Shown here in pieces: positions 8,070 through 17,440 of a stretch of DNA of 64,000 nt. The position numbers and the translations under genes were made by a program. Under the pieces are notes generated by a model. The model saw only the letters and a list, made by a program, of their open reading frames with translations. It ran no database searches and had not been told where the DNA came from. Numbering within the stretch: position 1 is the stretch's first letter; each line of letters opens with the position of its first letter. Source of the stretch: Burkholderiaceae bacterium (GTDB lineage: Bacteria > Pseudomonadota > Gammaproteobacteria > Burkholderiales > Burkholderiaceae_E); contig JACKLP010000005.1 of NCBI GenBank assembly GCA_024235875.1, positions 159,069 to 223,068 of the forward strand, given 5' to 3'.

Positions 8070-9050
8070 TCAGCGCCCGAGCAGCCAGTGCACATAGCGG
8101 GCCACCCCTTGTTCGACCGTCGAGAACGGCGCCTCGTAACCGGCCGCCCGCAGCGCGCCGATCTCGGCACAGGTATGGCTTTGGTACTTGCCCTTGAGCG
8201 CATCCGGGAAATCGATGTATTCGATCCGTCCGTCGGCGACCAGTTGCTCGAGCGCATGCGCTTCGTCGCCGTCGATCTCGCGCAGCGTGTTGACCACGCT
8301 GCGCGCAATGTCGTTGAAGGGCTGGGCCCGTCCCGTGCCACAGTTGAAGATTCCGCTGGCGCCCGGGTTATCGAGGAAGAACAGGTTGACGGCCACCACG
8401 TCGTCGATCGATACGAAGTCCCGGGACTGCGCGCCGGGCCCGTAGCCATCCCAGCCACCGAACAGCTTCACCCGACCCTCCGCTCGGAACTGGCCGAAGT
8501 TGTGGAAAGCGACAGACGCCATGCGCCCCTTGTGCGTCTCGCGCGGGCCATACACATTGAAATAGCGCAAGCCCACGATCTGGGCCCGGGCGCTCGGCAG
8601 GCGCCGTCGAACGATCTGATCGAACAACAGCTTGGAATAACCGTAGACGTTCAGCGGGGCCTCGTGGGCAGGTTCCTCGACGAAGCGGTCGCTGCCGCCA
8701 TAGACGGCCGCCGAGGAAGCGTAGATCAGCGGGATGCCGCGAGCTTGAGCGTAGTCGAGCAGCGCCATCGAATAGCTGAAGTTGTTCTCCATCATGTAGC
8801 GCCCGTCGGACTCCATCGTGTCCGAGCAGGCACCCTGATGGAAGATCGCGCGCACGCCGCGAAGATCCGCCAGCCGGGCGAGAAAGCTCTTCTTGTCGAC
8901 ATAGTCGGCGATTCGACAGTCGACCAGGTTGCGGAATTTGTCGGCGCGGGTCAGGTTGTCGACCGCGACGATATCGAACTCGCCGCGCTCGTTGAGCGCC
9001 TTGACGAGATTGCTGCCGATGAATCCGGCTGCGCCAGTGACGATGATCAT
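8070..9050 (-). CDS. hldD: ADP-L-glycero-D-manno-heptose 6-epimerase
   Basis: A 326-residue short-chain dehydrogenase-type epimerase that converts ADP-D-glycero- to ADP-L-glycero-D-manno-heptose for the LPS inner core. The NADP site VTGAAGFIGSN is at 4-14. The catalytic YxxxK is Y136-G-Y-S-K140 within LNVYGYSKLLFDQ. FHQGACSDT and RYFNVYGPRE are HldD-specific. The ATG overlaps the hldE1 stop as ATGA, showing translational coupling. It is the last gene of the lapA-lapB-hldE1-hldD run. Confidence 0.97.
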   Translation of the reverse strand: MIIVTGAAGFIGSNLVKALNERGEFDIVAVDNLTRADKFRNLVDCRIADYVDKKSFLARLADLRGVRAIFHQGACSDTMESDGRYMMENNFSYSMALLDYAQARGIPLIYASSAAVYGGSDRFVEEPAHEAPLNVYGYSKLLFDQIVRRRLPSARAQIVGLRYFNVYGPRETHKGRMASVAFHNFGQFRAEGRVKLFGGWDGYGPGAQSRDFVSIDDVVAVNLFFLDNPGASGIFNCGTGRAQPFNDIARSVVNTLREIDGDEAHALEQLVADGRIEYIDFPDALKGKYQSHTCAEIGALRAAGYEAPFSTVEQGVARYVHWLLGR

Positions 9051-9982
9051 GACGGGAACATCTCCTCGGGAGTAACGGTCGCGGTGCCGAGCTTGCCGAC
9101 CACGATGCCGCCAGCTCGATTCGCGAGCGCGACCGCGGATTCGATGGATTCGCCCGCGGCCAGCGCGGTGGCCACGACGGCCACTACGGTATCGCCGGCC
9201 CCCGAGACATCGAAGACCTCGCGCGCCTGCGCGGGCTCGGTACGCACGCCTTGCGCCGAGAACAGGCTCATGCCCTCCTCCGAGCGCGTCAGCAGCAGGT
9301 AGTCGATGTCGAGCGACGAGCGCAGGCGCTGGGCCCGGTCGACCAGATCCGCTTCGTCACGCCAGGTTCCCACGACGGCGCGCAATTCGGCGCGATTCGG
9401 CGTGATCACGGTGACGCCGCGATAGCGTTCGTAGTCGTCGCCCTTCGGATCCGCGACGACGACCTTGCCGGCGGCCTTCGCGATCGCGATGATCTCGTCG
9501 ATCTGGGCGAGCCCCCCCTTGCCGTAGTCGGACAGCACCACGGCGCCCGAGACGTCGAGGCCCTGGCGCACGGCATCGAGCTTGCTCGCCAGGGCCCGCT
9601 CGCCGGGCGCCTCCTCGAAATCGATCCGGATCAATTGCTGTTGACGGCCGACGACGCGCAGCTTGATGGTGGTGGGCAGCCTATCGTCACGGGACAGGCG
9701 CACGTCGATGCCGCAATCGCGCGCCATCGCCTCGATGCGATCGCCCGGCTCGTCTCGACCGACGATTCCGACAAGCACCGCGTGCGCGCCCAGCCGGGCG
9801 GCGTTGTGCGCCACGTTTGCGGCTCCTCCGAGGCGTTCCTCGGCCGATCGAACGCGAACGATCGGCACGGGGGCCTCGGGCGAAATCCGCTCGACGTCGC
9901 CGAACCAGTACCGGTCCAGCATGACGTCGCCCACGACCAGAATCGAGGCGTCGTGAAAGTCGCGACGCGATACCTCAGCCAC
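9047..9982 (-). CDS. rfaE1: D-glycero-beta-D-manno-heptose-7-phosphate kinase (kinase-only HldE)
   Basis: A 311-residue PfkB/ribokinase-family enzyme. It phosphorylates heptose-7-phosphate at C1 in the ADP-heptose pathway. ILVVGDVMLDRYWFG near the N-terminus, RLGGAANVAHNAARLGA, VLSDYGKGGL and the catalytic block FDVSGAGDTV (Asp base) are all present. The nucleotidyltransferase half found in enterobacterial HldE is absent, as is usual in betaproteobacteria, so a separate RfaE2 must be encoded elsewhere. I choose the GTG at 9982, which overlaps the lapB stop by 8 nt. The open frame continues upstream inside lapB, but that part is not family sequence. The stop overlaps the hldD start. Confidence 0.93.
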   Translation of the reverse strand: MAEVSRRDFHDASILVVGDVMLDRYWFGDVERISPEAPVPIVRVRSAEERLGGAANVAHNAARLGAHAVLVGIVGRDEPGDRIEAMARDCGIDVRLSRDDRLPTTIKLRVVGRQQQLIRIDFEEAPGERALASKLDAVRQGLDVSGAVVLSDYGKGGLAQIDEIIAIAKAAGKVVVADPKGDDYERYRGVTVITPNRAELRAVVGTWRDEADLVDRAQRLRSSLDIDYLLLTRSEEGMSLFSAQGVRTEPAQAREVFDVSGAGDTVVAVVATALAAGESIESAVALANRAGGIVVGKLGTATVTPEEMFPS

Positions 9983-11174
9983 GCTCGAGCTCCTCGCCGC
10001 GACGCGGCACGTAGGCATCCCAGCGACTGCAACCGGGGCATTGCCAGTAGTAGGTCCGGGCCTTGAAGCCACAATGGCTGCAAACGTACCTGGATAGGCG
10101 TCGCACCTGTCCCTGGATCAGGCTCAGGGTCAGGTCGAGGTCCGCGCGCTCGCCCTCGTCGACGTGTTCGACCCTGGCCGCCAGCAGCTTCTCGAGACCC
10201 AGCAAGGACGGCGCATCGCGCAGCGCGCGCTCGAGCCACCGGATCGCGAGCGCTCGCCCATCTCGCGCCACCCGTGCATCGAAGATCGCAAAGAGTACGT
10301 CGACCGAAGCATGCTCGGCCAGCAGTCGCTCGAGGTCCGCGATCCCGTCCTCGAGCCGCCCGATCCGACGATGCGCATCGATCCAGTCGGTGGCGATCAG
10401 TGCGACGTGCGCCGGGCTGATCGCGAGCATGCGTCGCCAGGCTTCGACCGCGCGCATCGGTTCATCCTCGAGGATCGCGAGCTGCCCGCGCATCAGCCAA
10501 GGTCGGGGATGCGACGGATCGGCATCGGCCGCGCGACCGATCGCGTCGCGAACGGCGTCGAGCAGGTCGGGTCCCGGAACTGTGCCGGCCGCGCTCACGT
10601 CCAGCCGCGATGCCGCAAGCTCGCATTCGAACTGAGCGATCTCGCGAGCCCGGTTCTCGCCGAGGTCCTGATGCAAGCGCTCGGCGAGTTCGATCGCCTG
10701 GCGCCAGTCGCGCACCATCTGGGCGATCTGGAGTCGATGGTGCAGCGCGGCCGCCCGGTAGCGCGACCCCTCCAGCTGGTTGAAGACGTCCTCGGCGCGG
10801 TCCAGCAGGCCGGCCTTCAGGAAATCCTGGCCGAGTTCGAACAGCGCATGCTCGCGCTCGTCGGCGCGTATGTCGGATCGATCGGCGAGATTCTGATGCA
10901 CCCGGATCGCGCGATCGGTCTCGCCTCGACGCCGGAACAGGTTCCCCAGCGCGAAGTGCAGCTCGATCGTTTCAGGATCCACCCGGACCACGTCGACGAA
11001 CGCATCGATCGCCTTGTCGGGTTGTTCATTGAGAAGGAAATTCAGGCCACGGAAATAGGCGTCCGGCAAGCCGCCGGTCGCGGACCGTGCCGAGCGCGCA
11101 TCCAGGCGCGAGGCCAGCCAGCCGAGCCCGAAGAATAACGGCAGCGCGAGCAGCCACAGCGCGTCGAATGTCAT
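9975..11174 (-). CDS. lapB: LPS assembly protein LapB (YciM)
   Basis: A 399-residue inner-membrane protein that, with FtsH, controls LpxC turnover and couples LPS synthesis to export. It has one N-terminal membrane anchor (ALWLLALPLFFGLGWLA), then a TPR superhelix (for example AYFRGLNFLLNEQPDKAID and ELHFALGNLFRRRGETDRA). At the C-terminus is a rubredoxin-like metal site, CSHC followed by CPGC 16 residues later. The ATG at 11174 puts the anchor at the very N-terminus. An upstream extension in frame would hide it and is rejected. lapA lies 91 nt upstream, and hldE1 overlaps its stop by 8 nt. Confidence 0.95.
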   Translation of the reverse strand: MTFDALWLLALPLFFGLGWLASRLDARSARSATGGLPDAYFRGLNFLLNEQPDKAIDAFVDVVRVDPETIELHFALGNLFRRRGETDRAIRVHQNLADRSDIRADEREHALFELGQDFLKAGLLDRAEDVFNQLEGSRYRAAALHHRLQIAQMVRDWRQAIELAERLHQDLGENRAREIAQFECELAASRLDVSAAGTVPGPDLLDAVRDAIGRAADADPSHPRPWLMRGQLAILEDEPMRAVEAWRRMLAISPAHVALIATDWIDAHRRIGRLEDGIADLERLLAEHASVDVLFAIFDARVARDGRALAIRWLERALRDAPSLLGLEKLLAARVEHVDEGERADLDLTLSLIQGQVRRLSRYVCSHCGFKARTYYWQCPGCSRWDAYVPRRGEELERG

Positions 11175-11265
11175 GTGACGATCATCGGTAACGGGGGAAG
11201 CGCACCGGGCCCGGCAGCGCTGCAAAGACATCAGGGCACGGACCAGGCCGCGCACTCACGAGGTT

Positions 11266-11634
11266 TCAGCCGCCGAGCCTGGCCGGTGCAGCCGTCGAAG
11301 CCGACGGCGCGACGAGTCCAGGAGAATCGCCAGCCGGCACCACGACCGCTTCGGTCGGCCTGGCCTGGCCGCCGTCCTCGGAGTGGAGCTTCTGGGCCTT
11401 CCTGAGGCGGGCGATCTCGCGACGTTGCCGGAAATACGATGGCATCGTGAACAGCATCCCGACGACGACACCGCCAACGAAAAAGATCAGCAAGAAGATC
11501 ACCAATGGCGCACGCCAGACGGCCTGGTCGCCAATGAGGAAGAAATGCAGTTCGCTCGTCGCGGTGTTCGACAACGCGAACGCCAGGACCACGATGAACA
11601 GCAGGATATTGAATAGCCAGGCGAGTATTCGCAT
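11266..11634 (-). CDS. lapA: LapA-domain inner-membrane protein
   Basis: A 122-residue protein with two transmembrane helices (about residues 4-22 and 40-62), a short charged segment with RQRREIARLRK and an Ala/Pro-rich tail. It belongs to the LapA (YciS, DUF1049) family, which is encoded with lapB and takes part in LPS assembly control. The gene lies between ihfB and lapB, its usual place. Confidence 0.88.
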   Translation of the reverse strand: MRILAWLFNILLFIVVLAFALSNTATSELHFFLIGDQAVWRAPLVIFLLIFFVGGVVVGMLFTMPSYFRQRREIARLRKAQKLHSEDGGQARPTEAVVVPAGDSPGLVAPSASTAAPARLGG

Positions 11635-11666
11635 GTCCGCTCCGCTGGCGGGTGGTTTGCCCGATC

Positions 11667-11987
11667 CTAGGACAGTGAACCGCCGTCCGGCAACGCCTGG
11701 GCCCGAAGGCCGGCATCGACGCGCTCTCGAAGGTCCTTGCCCGGCTTGAAGTGCGGCACGCGCTTCTCTGGGACCAGAACCCGCTCACCCGACTTCGGGT
11801 TGCGGCCGATTCGCGGCGGCCGAAACGACAACGCGAAGCTGCCGAAACCACGGATCTCGATCCGGTTGCCATCGGCCAGTGTCTGGGCCATGGCGTCCAG
11901 GATGGTCCGAACCGCGAACTCTGCGTCCTTGGCCACCAATTGCGGGTAGCGCTCGGCGAGCCGGGCGATCAATTCCGACTTGGTCAT
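11667..11987 (-). CDS. ihfB: Integration host factor subunit beta
   Basis: A DNA-bending protein that forms a heterodimer with IHF-alpha and acts in nucleoid structure, recombination and regulation. The sequence from MTKSELIARLAERYP through RGFGSFALSFR and PRIGRNPKSGE is canonical IHF-beta, giving 106 residues with a short C-terminal extension. I use the ATG at 11987, where the family normally begins. An in-frame ATG at 12035, 18 nt after the rpsA stop, would add 16 residues. Neither start has a good ribosome binding site, so this choice rests on homology. It follows rpsA, as in most proteobacteria. Confidence 0.93.
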   Translation of the reverse strand: MTKSELIARLAERYPQLVAKDAEFAVRTILDAMAQTLADGNRIEIRGFGSFALSFRPPRIGRNPKSGERVLVPEKRVPHFKPGKDLRERVDAGLRAQALPDGGSLS

Positions 11988-12053
11988 CGTCGGCAGGCCG
12001 CGGCCCGCCGTGGATTGATCGCCCGTCTCGGTCATCGTCGAAGGCCCGATGAC

Positions 12054-13742
12054 TTACGAGTTGTCGCCGTCGCGGCTGTCGAGCTTGGCCCGCAGCAGCG
12101 CCCCGAGGTTGGTGGTTCCGGTTGCGGCACTGGACTCGGCGTGCATGCGCTGCAGCGCCTCGGCCGTGTCGGCCGTCTCCTTGGCCTTGAGCGACAGGCT
12201 GACCGTGCGATTCTTGCGATCGAGGTTGATCACCATCGCCTCGAGCTCCTCGCCTTCCTTGAGGTGATTGCGCGCGTCCTCGACCCGGTCACGCGAAATC
12301 TCGGAAGCACGCAGGTAGCCCTCGACGTCGTTGCCCAGGTCGACCACGGCGCCCTTGGCATCGATCGAACGGATCGTGCCGTGGACCAGCGAGCCCTTCT
12401 CGTGGGTCGCCGCATAGTTGCTGAACGGATCACCCTCGAGTTGCTTGATGCCCAGCGAGATGCGCTCGCGCTCGGTATCGATCGCCAGCACCACCGCCTC
12501 GACTTCGTCGCCCTTCTTGAAGTCGCGCACGGCTTCTTCGCCGCTGGCGTTCCAGGTGAGGTCGGAGAGGTGCACCAGGCCGTCGATGCCACCGTTCAGG
12601 CCGATGAACACGCCGAAGTCGGTGATCGACTTGATCTGGCCCCGGACCCGATCGCCCTTGCGATGGTTGTCGGCGAATTCCTCCCAGGGATTCGCGCGGC
12701 ATTGCTTCATGCCCAGCGAGATCCGGCGGCGGTCCTCGTCGATCTCGAGCACCATTACCTCGACTTCGTCGTTCAGTGCCACGACCTTGGACGGATTGAC
12801 GTTCTTGTTGGTCCAGTCCATCTCGGAGACGTGCACCAGGCCTTCGATGCCCGGCTCGATCTCGACGAAGGCACCATAGTCGGTGATGTTCGTGACCTTG
12901 CCGAACATGCGCGTACCCGTGGGGTAGCGACGCGAGATGCCGATCCAGGGGTCGTCGCCGAGCTGCTTGATACCCAGCGAGACGCGGTTGCGCTCCTGGT
13001 CGAACTTGAGCACCTTGGCGGTGATCTCCTGGCCCACCTGCACGACCTCGGTCGGGTGGCGGACGCGACGCCAGGCCATGTCGGTGATGTGCAGCAGGCC
13101 ATCGATGCCGCCGAGGTCGACGAACGCACCGTAGTCGGTGATGTTCTTGACCACGCCTTGCAGCACGGCGCCTTCCTTCAGCGTCTCGAGCAGCTTGGCA
13201 CGCTCCTCGCCCTGTGTCATTTCGATCACGGCGCGGCGCGAGAGCACGACGTTGTTGCGGCGGCGATCGAGCTTGATCACCTTGAACTCCATCGTCTTGC
13301 CTTCGTACGGCGTGGTGTCCTTGACCGGACGCATGTCGATCAGCGAACCCGGCAGGAAGGCACGGATGCCCGCGGTCATGACGGTCAGGCCGCCCTTGAC
13401 CTTGCCGGTGATCGTGCCTTCGACGAGCTCGTCGTTGTCGAGCGCCTTCTCGAGCTGCAGCCAGGCGGCCAGGCGCTTGGCCCGATCGCGCGACAGGCGC
13501 GTCTCGCCGTAGCCGTCCTCGAGCGCGTCGATCGCGACCGATACGAAATCGCCCTCGCTGACGTCGAGCTCGCCACGGTCATTCATGAATTCTTCGATCG
13601 GGACGAAGCTCTCGGACTTCAGCCCGGCGTTCACGACGACATAGTTGTGGTCGACGCGAACGACTTCGGCGGTGATGACCTCACCGACGCGCATCTCCTG
13701 GCGCGACAGGGATTGTTCGAAGAGCTCGGCAAAGCTTTCCAT
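12054..13742 (-). CDS. rpsA: 30S ribosomal protein S1
   Basis: A 562-residue protein with six S1 (OB-fold) domains that helps the 30S subunit bind and unfold mRNA. The start at 13742 gives MESFAELFEQSL, which aligns with the classical S1 N-terminus, and it has AGGA 8 nt upstream. A GTG at 13805 would add 21 residues, and many betaproteobacterial S1 proteins do carry a short extension, so it cannot be excluded. GIRAFLPGSLIDMRP and the recurring NITDYGAFV and ISLGMKQ blocks mark the domains. The gene is flanked by cmk and ihfB, as usual. Confidence 0.96.
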   Translation of the reverse strand: MESFAELFEQSLSRQEMRVGEVITAEVVRVDHNYVVVNAGLKSESFVPIEEFMNDRGELDVSEGDFVSVAIDALEDGYGETRLSRDRAKRLAAWLQLEKALDNDELVEGTITGKVKGGLTVMTAGIRAFLPGSLIDMRPVKDTTPYEGKTMEFKVIKLDRRRNNVVLSRRAVIEMTQGEERAKLLETLKEGAVLQGVVKNITDYGAFVDLGGIDGLLHITDMAWRRVRHPTEVVQVGQEITAKVLKFDQERNRVSLGIKQLGDDPWIGISRRYPTGTRMFGKVTNITDYGAFVEIEPGIEGLVHVSEMDWTNKNVNPSKVVALNDEVEVMVLEIDEDRRRISLGMKQCRANPWEEFADNHRKGDRVRGQIKSITDFGVFIGLNGGIDGLVHLSDLTWNASGEEAVRDFKKGDEVEAVVLAIDTERERISLGIKQLEGDPFSNYAATHEKGSLVHGTIRSIDAKGAVVDLGNDVEGYLRASEISRDRVEDARNHLKEGEELEAMVINLDRKNRTVSLSLKAKETADTAEALQRMHAESSAATGTTNLGALLRAKLDSRDGDNS

Positions 13743-13915
13743 GCCGGCGTCCTGAACGGGTTGTTGTGCGGTTTCCAATGTTGATCCAGCTTTCGGTAAT
13801 GACACGCCGAGACCTGGCAGACCCAGGAGGCTCCCGGCGGAGTGGTTGAATACCGGCGCCGATCCCGATCACGGCAATGCGATCGAGCGCGGCCCCGGCA
13901 CGATGCGCCGGGGGC

Positions 13916-14593
13916 TCAACACCCCATGGCGCGGCGGCGATGCAACTCGAGCACCTGACGGACGACCTCGTCGAGGGTGCAGGTGGACGAATCGATGATC
14001 ACCGCGTCCCCTGCAGGCCGAAGCGGCGCCACGCTGCGGGAGGAATCCCGTTCGTCGCGCTCCCGCAGATCCCGCAGAAGGTCGCTGAGATTAGCAGAAA
14101 AACCCTTTTCTATCAACTGCTTATACCGCCGCTCGGCGCGAGCTTCGACGGCGGCCGTCAGAAATACCTTCAGTTCGGCCTCGGGGAAGACAACCGTCCC
14201 CATGTCCCGACCGTCGGCGACCAGCCCCGGCAGGCGCCGAAACGCCCTCTGGCGCGCCATCAGGGCGCTCCGAACCGCCGGCAGCGCAGCGATTCGCGAG
14301 GCCATGGCGCCAATCTCCGTTTGCCGGATATCGTCGGTGACGTCGCGGCCGCACAACGCGACTCGGTCGCCCGAGAAGCGGACATCGAGCCCGCGGGCCA
14401 GGTCGCCGAGCGCCGCCTCGTCCTCGGGCGCGAGCGCGGTGTCTCGTGCGGCGAGCGCCGTCAGCCGATACAAGGCACCGGAATCCAGGTAGTGCCAGCC
14501 CAGCGATTCGGCCACCCGTTGCGAGACCGCTCCCTTGCCCGATGCCGTCGGGCCGTCGATGGCGATCACAGGCGCCTGGACCGGGCCACTCAC
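13916..14593 (-). CDS. cmk: Cytidylate kinase
   Basis: A 225-residue (d)CMP kinase of nucleotide salvage. The P-loop GPTASGKG is at 14-21, followed by WHYLDSGALYR and the LVADGRDMGTVVFP motif. RDERDSSRSVAPL near the C-terminus is the CMP-binding lid. The start is GTG at 14593, overlapping the aroA stop by GTGA. The distance to rpsA is about 170 nt with no gene. Confidence 0.95.
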   Translation of the reverse strand: MSGPVQAPVIAIDGPTASGKGAVSQRVAESLGWHYLDSGALYRLTALAARDTALAPEDEAALGDLARGLDVRFSGDRVALCGRDVTDDIRQTEIGAMASRIAALPAVRSALMARQRAFRRLPGLVADGRDMGTVVFPEAELKVFLTAAVEARAERRYKQLIEKGFSANLSDLLRDLRERDERDSSRSVAPLRPAGDAVIIDSSTCTLDEVVRQVLELHRRRAMGC

Positions 14594-15921
14594 GTCGCCT
14601 CTCGCGAAGTGAGGTCCATCCCGGCTCGCCTCGCCAGCGCGACGAAGCCGGGAAACGAGGTGCCGACGTTCTCGGTGTCTGCGATGTGGACGGTGCCTGC
14701 CGCCCGCAGCGCGGCCACGGCGAAGGACATCGCGATGCGGTGATCACCGTGCGAATCGACCCGGCCGCCCGAGAACGCCGGCGCGGCAAGGTCGCCGCGG
14801 CCATCGATGACCATGCCATCGGGGGTCGCCCGCGCGTCGACCCCGAGTGCGCGCAGGCCGGTTTCCATGACCGCGATCCGGTCGGACTCCTTGACCCGCA
14901 ACTCCTCGGCACCCGTCACGACGGTCCGGCCCGCGGCACAGGCGGCGGCCACGAACAGCACCGGGAACTCGTCGATCGCCAGTGGCACCAGCTCGCGCGG
15001 CACGTCGATCCCGCGAAGCCGCGCGGCGCGCACACGCAGGTCGGCCACCGGCTCGCCACCGACCTCGCGCTCATCGACGAGCGTGATGTCGGCCCCCATC
15101 AGGCGCAGGATGTCGAGGATCCCCGTGCGGGTCGGGTTGACCCCCACGTGCTCCAGGATCAGATCGGATCCGGGCGCGATCGTCGCGGCGACAGCGAAGA
15201 ACGCGGCCGACGAGATGTCGGCCGGCACGTCGATCATGGTTGCGGTGAGCTGCTGGCCGCCACGGATCCTGACCGTGGCCCCCTCGGTCGAGACCCGCGC
15301 GCCGAATCCCCGCAGCATGCGTTCGGTGTGGTCGCGCGTCGGCGCGGGCTCCTGCACTTCGGTTTCGCCGCGGGCGTAGAGCCCCGCGAGGATCAGCGCG
15401 GACTTGAGCTGCGCGCTGGCGACCGGCATCGGGTAGCGGATGGCGTGCAGCCCTTCGGGGGCAGGCGAAATGCGCACGGGCGGGCGGCCTTCGCGCGTCT
15501 CGATCCGGGCGCCCATGGCGACCAGCGGATCGGCCACGCGGCGCATTGGCCGCGCGGAGAGACTCTCGTCGCCAATCAGGGTGCTCGCAAACGCCTGCCC
15601 CGCGAGCAAGCCCATCAGAAGACGCATCGCCGTGCCGGCATTGCCACAATCCAGGGGCCCGGCGGGTTCTGCAAGACCATGCAATCCGACCCCCTCGACG
15701 AGCACGCGGCCGTCGGTGGGCCCGTCGATGCGAACGCCCATGGCCGCGAACACATTGCGGGTCGAAAGCGCATCGGCGCCCTCGAGGAACCCCGTGATCC
15801 GCGTCGTCCCGCGTGCGATCGCGCCCAACATGATTGCGCGATGCGAAATCGATTTATCCCCAGGTACCCGGATTCGGCCGGACAGCCGTCCGCCGGCCCG
15901 CGCTTCGAAGAGCTGGCCCAT
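14590..15921 (-). CDS. aroA: 3-phosphoshikimate 1-carboxyvinyltransferase (EPSP synthase)
   Basis: A 443-residue enzyme of the shikimate pathway that joins PEP to shikimate-3-phosphate. The active-site segment VPGDKSISHRAIML starts at residue 19. CGNAGTAMRLL, ELRVKESDRI and GDHRIAMSFAV are conserved. The ATG at 15921 has AGGA 8 nt upstream and gives the normal N-terminus. Further upstream the frame stays open but shows no family similarity. AroA is a stand-alone protein here and is not fused to TyrA. A plus-strand small gene (16078-16491) lies between it and tyrA. Confidence 0.95.
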   Translation of the reverse strand: MGQLFEARAGGRLSGRIRVPGDKSISHRAIMLGAIARGTTRITGFLEGADALSTRNVFAAMGVRIDGPTDGRVLVEGVGLHGLAEPAGPLDCGNAGTAMRLLMGLLAGQAFASTLIGDESLSARPMRRVADPLVAMGARIETREGRPPVRISPAPEGLHAIRYPMPVASAQLKSALILAGLYARGETEVQEPAPTRDHTERMLRGFGARVSTEGATVRIRGGQQLTATMIDVPADISSAAFFAVAATIAPGSDLILEHVGVNPTRTGILDILRLMGADITLVDEREVGGEPVADLRVRAARLRGIDVPRELVPLAIDEFPVLFVAAACAAGRTVVTGAEELRVKESDRIAVMETGLRALGVDARATPDGMVIDGRGDLAAPAFSGGRVDSHGDHRIAMSFAVAALRAAGTVHIADTENVGTSFPGFVALARRAGMDLTSREAT

Positions 15922-16077
15922 CGCTTGTTCCTGCTTGCTGTTACCCGTCGCCCGAATGGCGACGCTCATCGGTCTGACATGCCAGCAACGGACCGGCACT
16001 CGCAAAATTCTGTCAATCGGCGCTCGGACACGAGCCGCGCCCCGCATTCTAAAGACAAAGCCACCGGACCTCGCACG

Positions 16078-16491
16078 ATGAGCAAGAAAGCAAGCCCGAC
16101 CGACTGGATGGACAGCGGCCTGATGCCGACGACGCTGAGCGAAGCCGAACGACAGCTCGAGCGCGAGCGCGCCGCACCGGCGGCTCGCCCCAGGCCGTCG
16201 GCCGAAACCTTCGATCAGCACCAGCTATCGCGCCGGGCCCTCGCCGTGATCGAGACCCTGCCGCCCGGATTCCGGCTTCACGAAACCCGACTCCAGTTTC
16301 CGCGGGTGCTCGAACGGCTGGCCGCGGTCTGGCATGACCCGATCGAGTTCCGGCGCACCTTCGATGACCTGATCATGGACGACCGCGGCGGCCGGCAGGG
16401 CTTCCCCTTCGAAGTGGTCAACGAGCTCACGGACTTGCAGGAGTACTACTTCAACGAAGTCCATCCGCGCCCGCAGAACCCGTTTCGCTAG
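16078..16491 (+). CDS. Conserved-looking hypothetical protein
   Basis: 137 residues, plus strand, sitting in the 634-nt gap between aroA and tyrA, which are both on the minus strand. It begins MSKKASPTDWMDSGL. A polar, Arg/Ala-rich first third is followed by a denser part with HQLSRRALAVIETLPPGF, WHDPIEFRRTFDDLIMDDRGG and FEVVNELTDLQEYYF, which has the look of a folded helical domain. There is no signal peptide or membrane segment. I recognise no named family. Similar small proteins with a DDRGGRQGF block may occur in Burkholderiales, but I cannot confirm that. No strong ribosome binding site is visible. Confidence 0.6.
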   Translation: MSKKASPTDWMDSGLMPTTLSEAERQLERERAAPAARPRPSAETFDQHQLSRRALAVIETLPPGFRLHETRLQFPRVLERLAAVWHDPIEFRRTFDDLIMDDRGGRQGFPFEVVNELTDLQEYYFNEVHPRPQNPFR

Positions 16492-16555
16492 TGGTGCGGG
16501 CCGGGCGGCTGCGAACCAGCCGGCGTCGGCCTCTCGCCCAGGCGCCGGGCCGCGA

Positions 16556-17440
16556 TCAATCCAGCGTGCGGCGCCACTCGGAGCCAGCGGCAAGCAATTC
16601 GACCAGGTCGCCGCGAACCCCGTTCTCGAGACGGTCGCGCAAGGCGTCCAGCGCCTCGGCGAAGCGACTCGCGCTGGCGAGCACGGCCTCGCGGTTGTCG
16701 AGCAGGATGTCGGCCCACAGGTCGGGCGACGAAGCCCCGATGCGAGTCGTATCGCGCAGGCCGGCGCCGCTGAATCGTGCCGCGAGCGCGCCGTAGCCCC
16801 CACGCGCGACCGCCGCGCACAGCGCGAAGACCACTGCATGCGGCCAATGCGAGAACTCCGCGAACATCGCATCGTGCTCGCCCGCATCCATTCGCTCCAC
16901 CGACGCACCGACCGCCGTCAGCAAGGGCGCCAGCCGGTCGGCCGCCGCCGATTGCGCCGCGTCCAGCGGACACAGCAGCCAGGCCTTGCCCGAGAACAGC
17001 TCTGGCCTGGCCGCGAGGGGTCCGCTGCGCTCGGATCCCGCGATCGGATGGCCGGGCACGAAGCGCTCGAACAGCGACCCCAGGCCCGCCCGGGCTGCCG
17101 CGATCGCGGTCCGCTTCGTGCTCGTGCAGTCGGTGACCAGGCAATCGGGCGGCGCATGCCGGCCGATCCGAGCGAACACCTCGTCCAGCGCGGTCACCGG
17201 ACACGCGACAACGACGAGTTCCGCTCCGTCGCAGGCCTCGGCGATCGAGCTCGCCACGCGATCCGCTATCGTGGGCACGAGTCGCTGGCGAGCGTCGGGC
17301 GAACTATCGTAGGCGACCCGCTCGGTGGCCAGGCCGCGCGCGCCCAGGGCGGCGCCCAGCGAGCCACCGATCAGGCCCGCCCCGATGATCGCGACCCGCC
17401 CGACGCGCCCCGATGGCTTGGACGAAGTCGGCTCGCTCAC
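16556..17440 (-). CDS. tyrA: Prephenate dehydrogenase
   Basis: A 294-residue NAD(P)-dependent oxidative decarboxylase that converts prephenate to 4-hydroxyphenylpyruvate in tyrosine synthesis. The Rossmann motif GAGLIGGSLG is at the N-terminus, VTDCTSTK follows, then the active-site HPIAGSERSG, and later FSHWPHAVVFAL with GAGLRDTTRI. The start is a GTG at 17440, overlapping the hisC stop as GTGA. A longer frame upstream lies inside hisC and is rejected. There is no ACT domain. Confidence 0.93.
   Translation of the reverse strand: MSEPTSSKPSGRVGRVAIIGAGLIGGSLGAALGARGLATERVAYDSSPDARQRLVPTIADRVASSIAEACDGAELVVVACPVTALDEVFARIGRHAPPDCLVTDCTSTKRTAIAAARAGLGSLFERFVPGHPIAGSERSGPLAARPELFSGKAWLLCPLDAAQSAAADRLAPLLTAVGASVERMDAGEHDAMFAEFSHWPHAVVFALCAAVARGGYGALAARFSGAGLRDTTRIGASSPDLWADILLDNREAVLASASRFAEALDALRDRLENGVRGDLVELLAAGSEWRRTLD

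Noticed and set aside
11751..13784. A 677-codon plus-strand frame opposite rpsA
   Set aside because: A shadow of the conserved rpsA gene. The composition (His, Asp, Arg, Leu, Val) is typical of antisense GC-rich frames. The same holds for 21901-24081 opposite gyrA and 25299-27401 opposite mtaD to ubiG.
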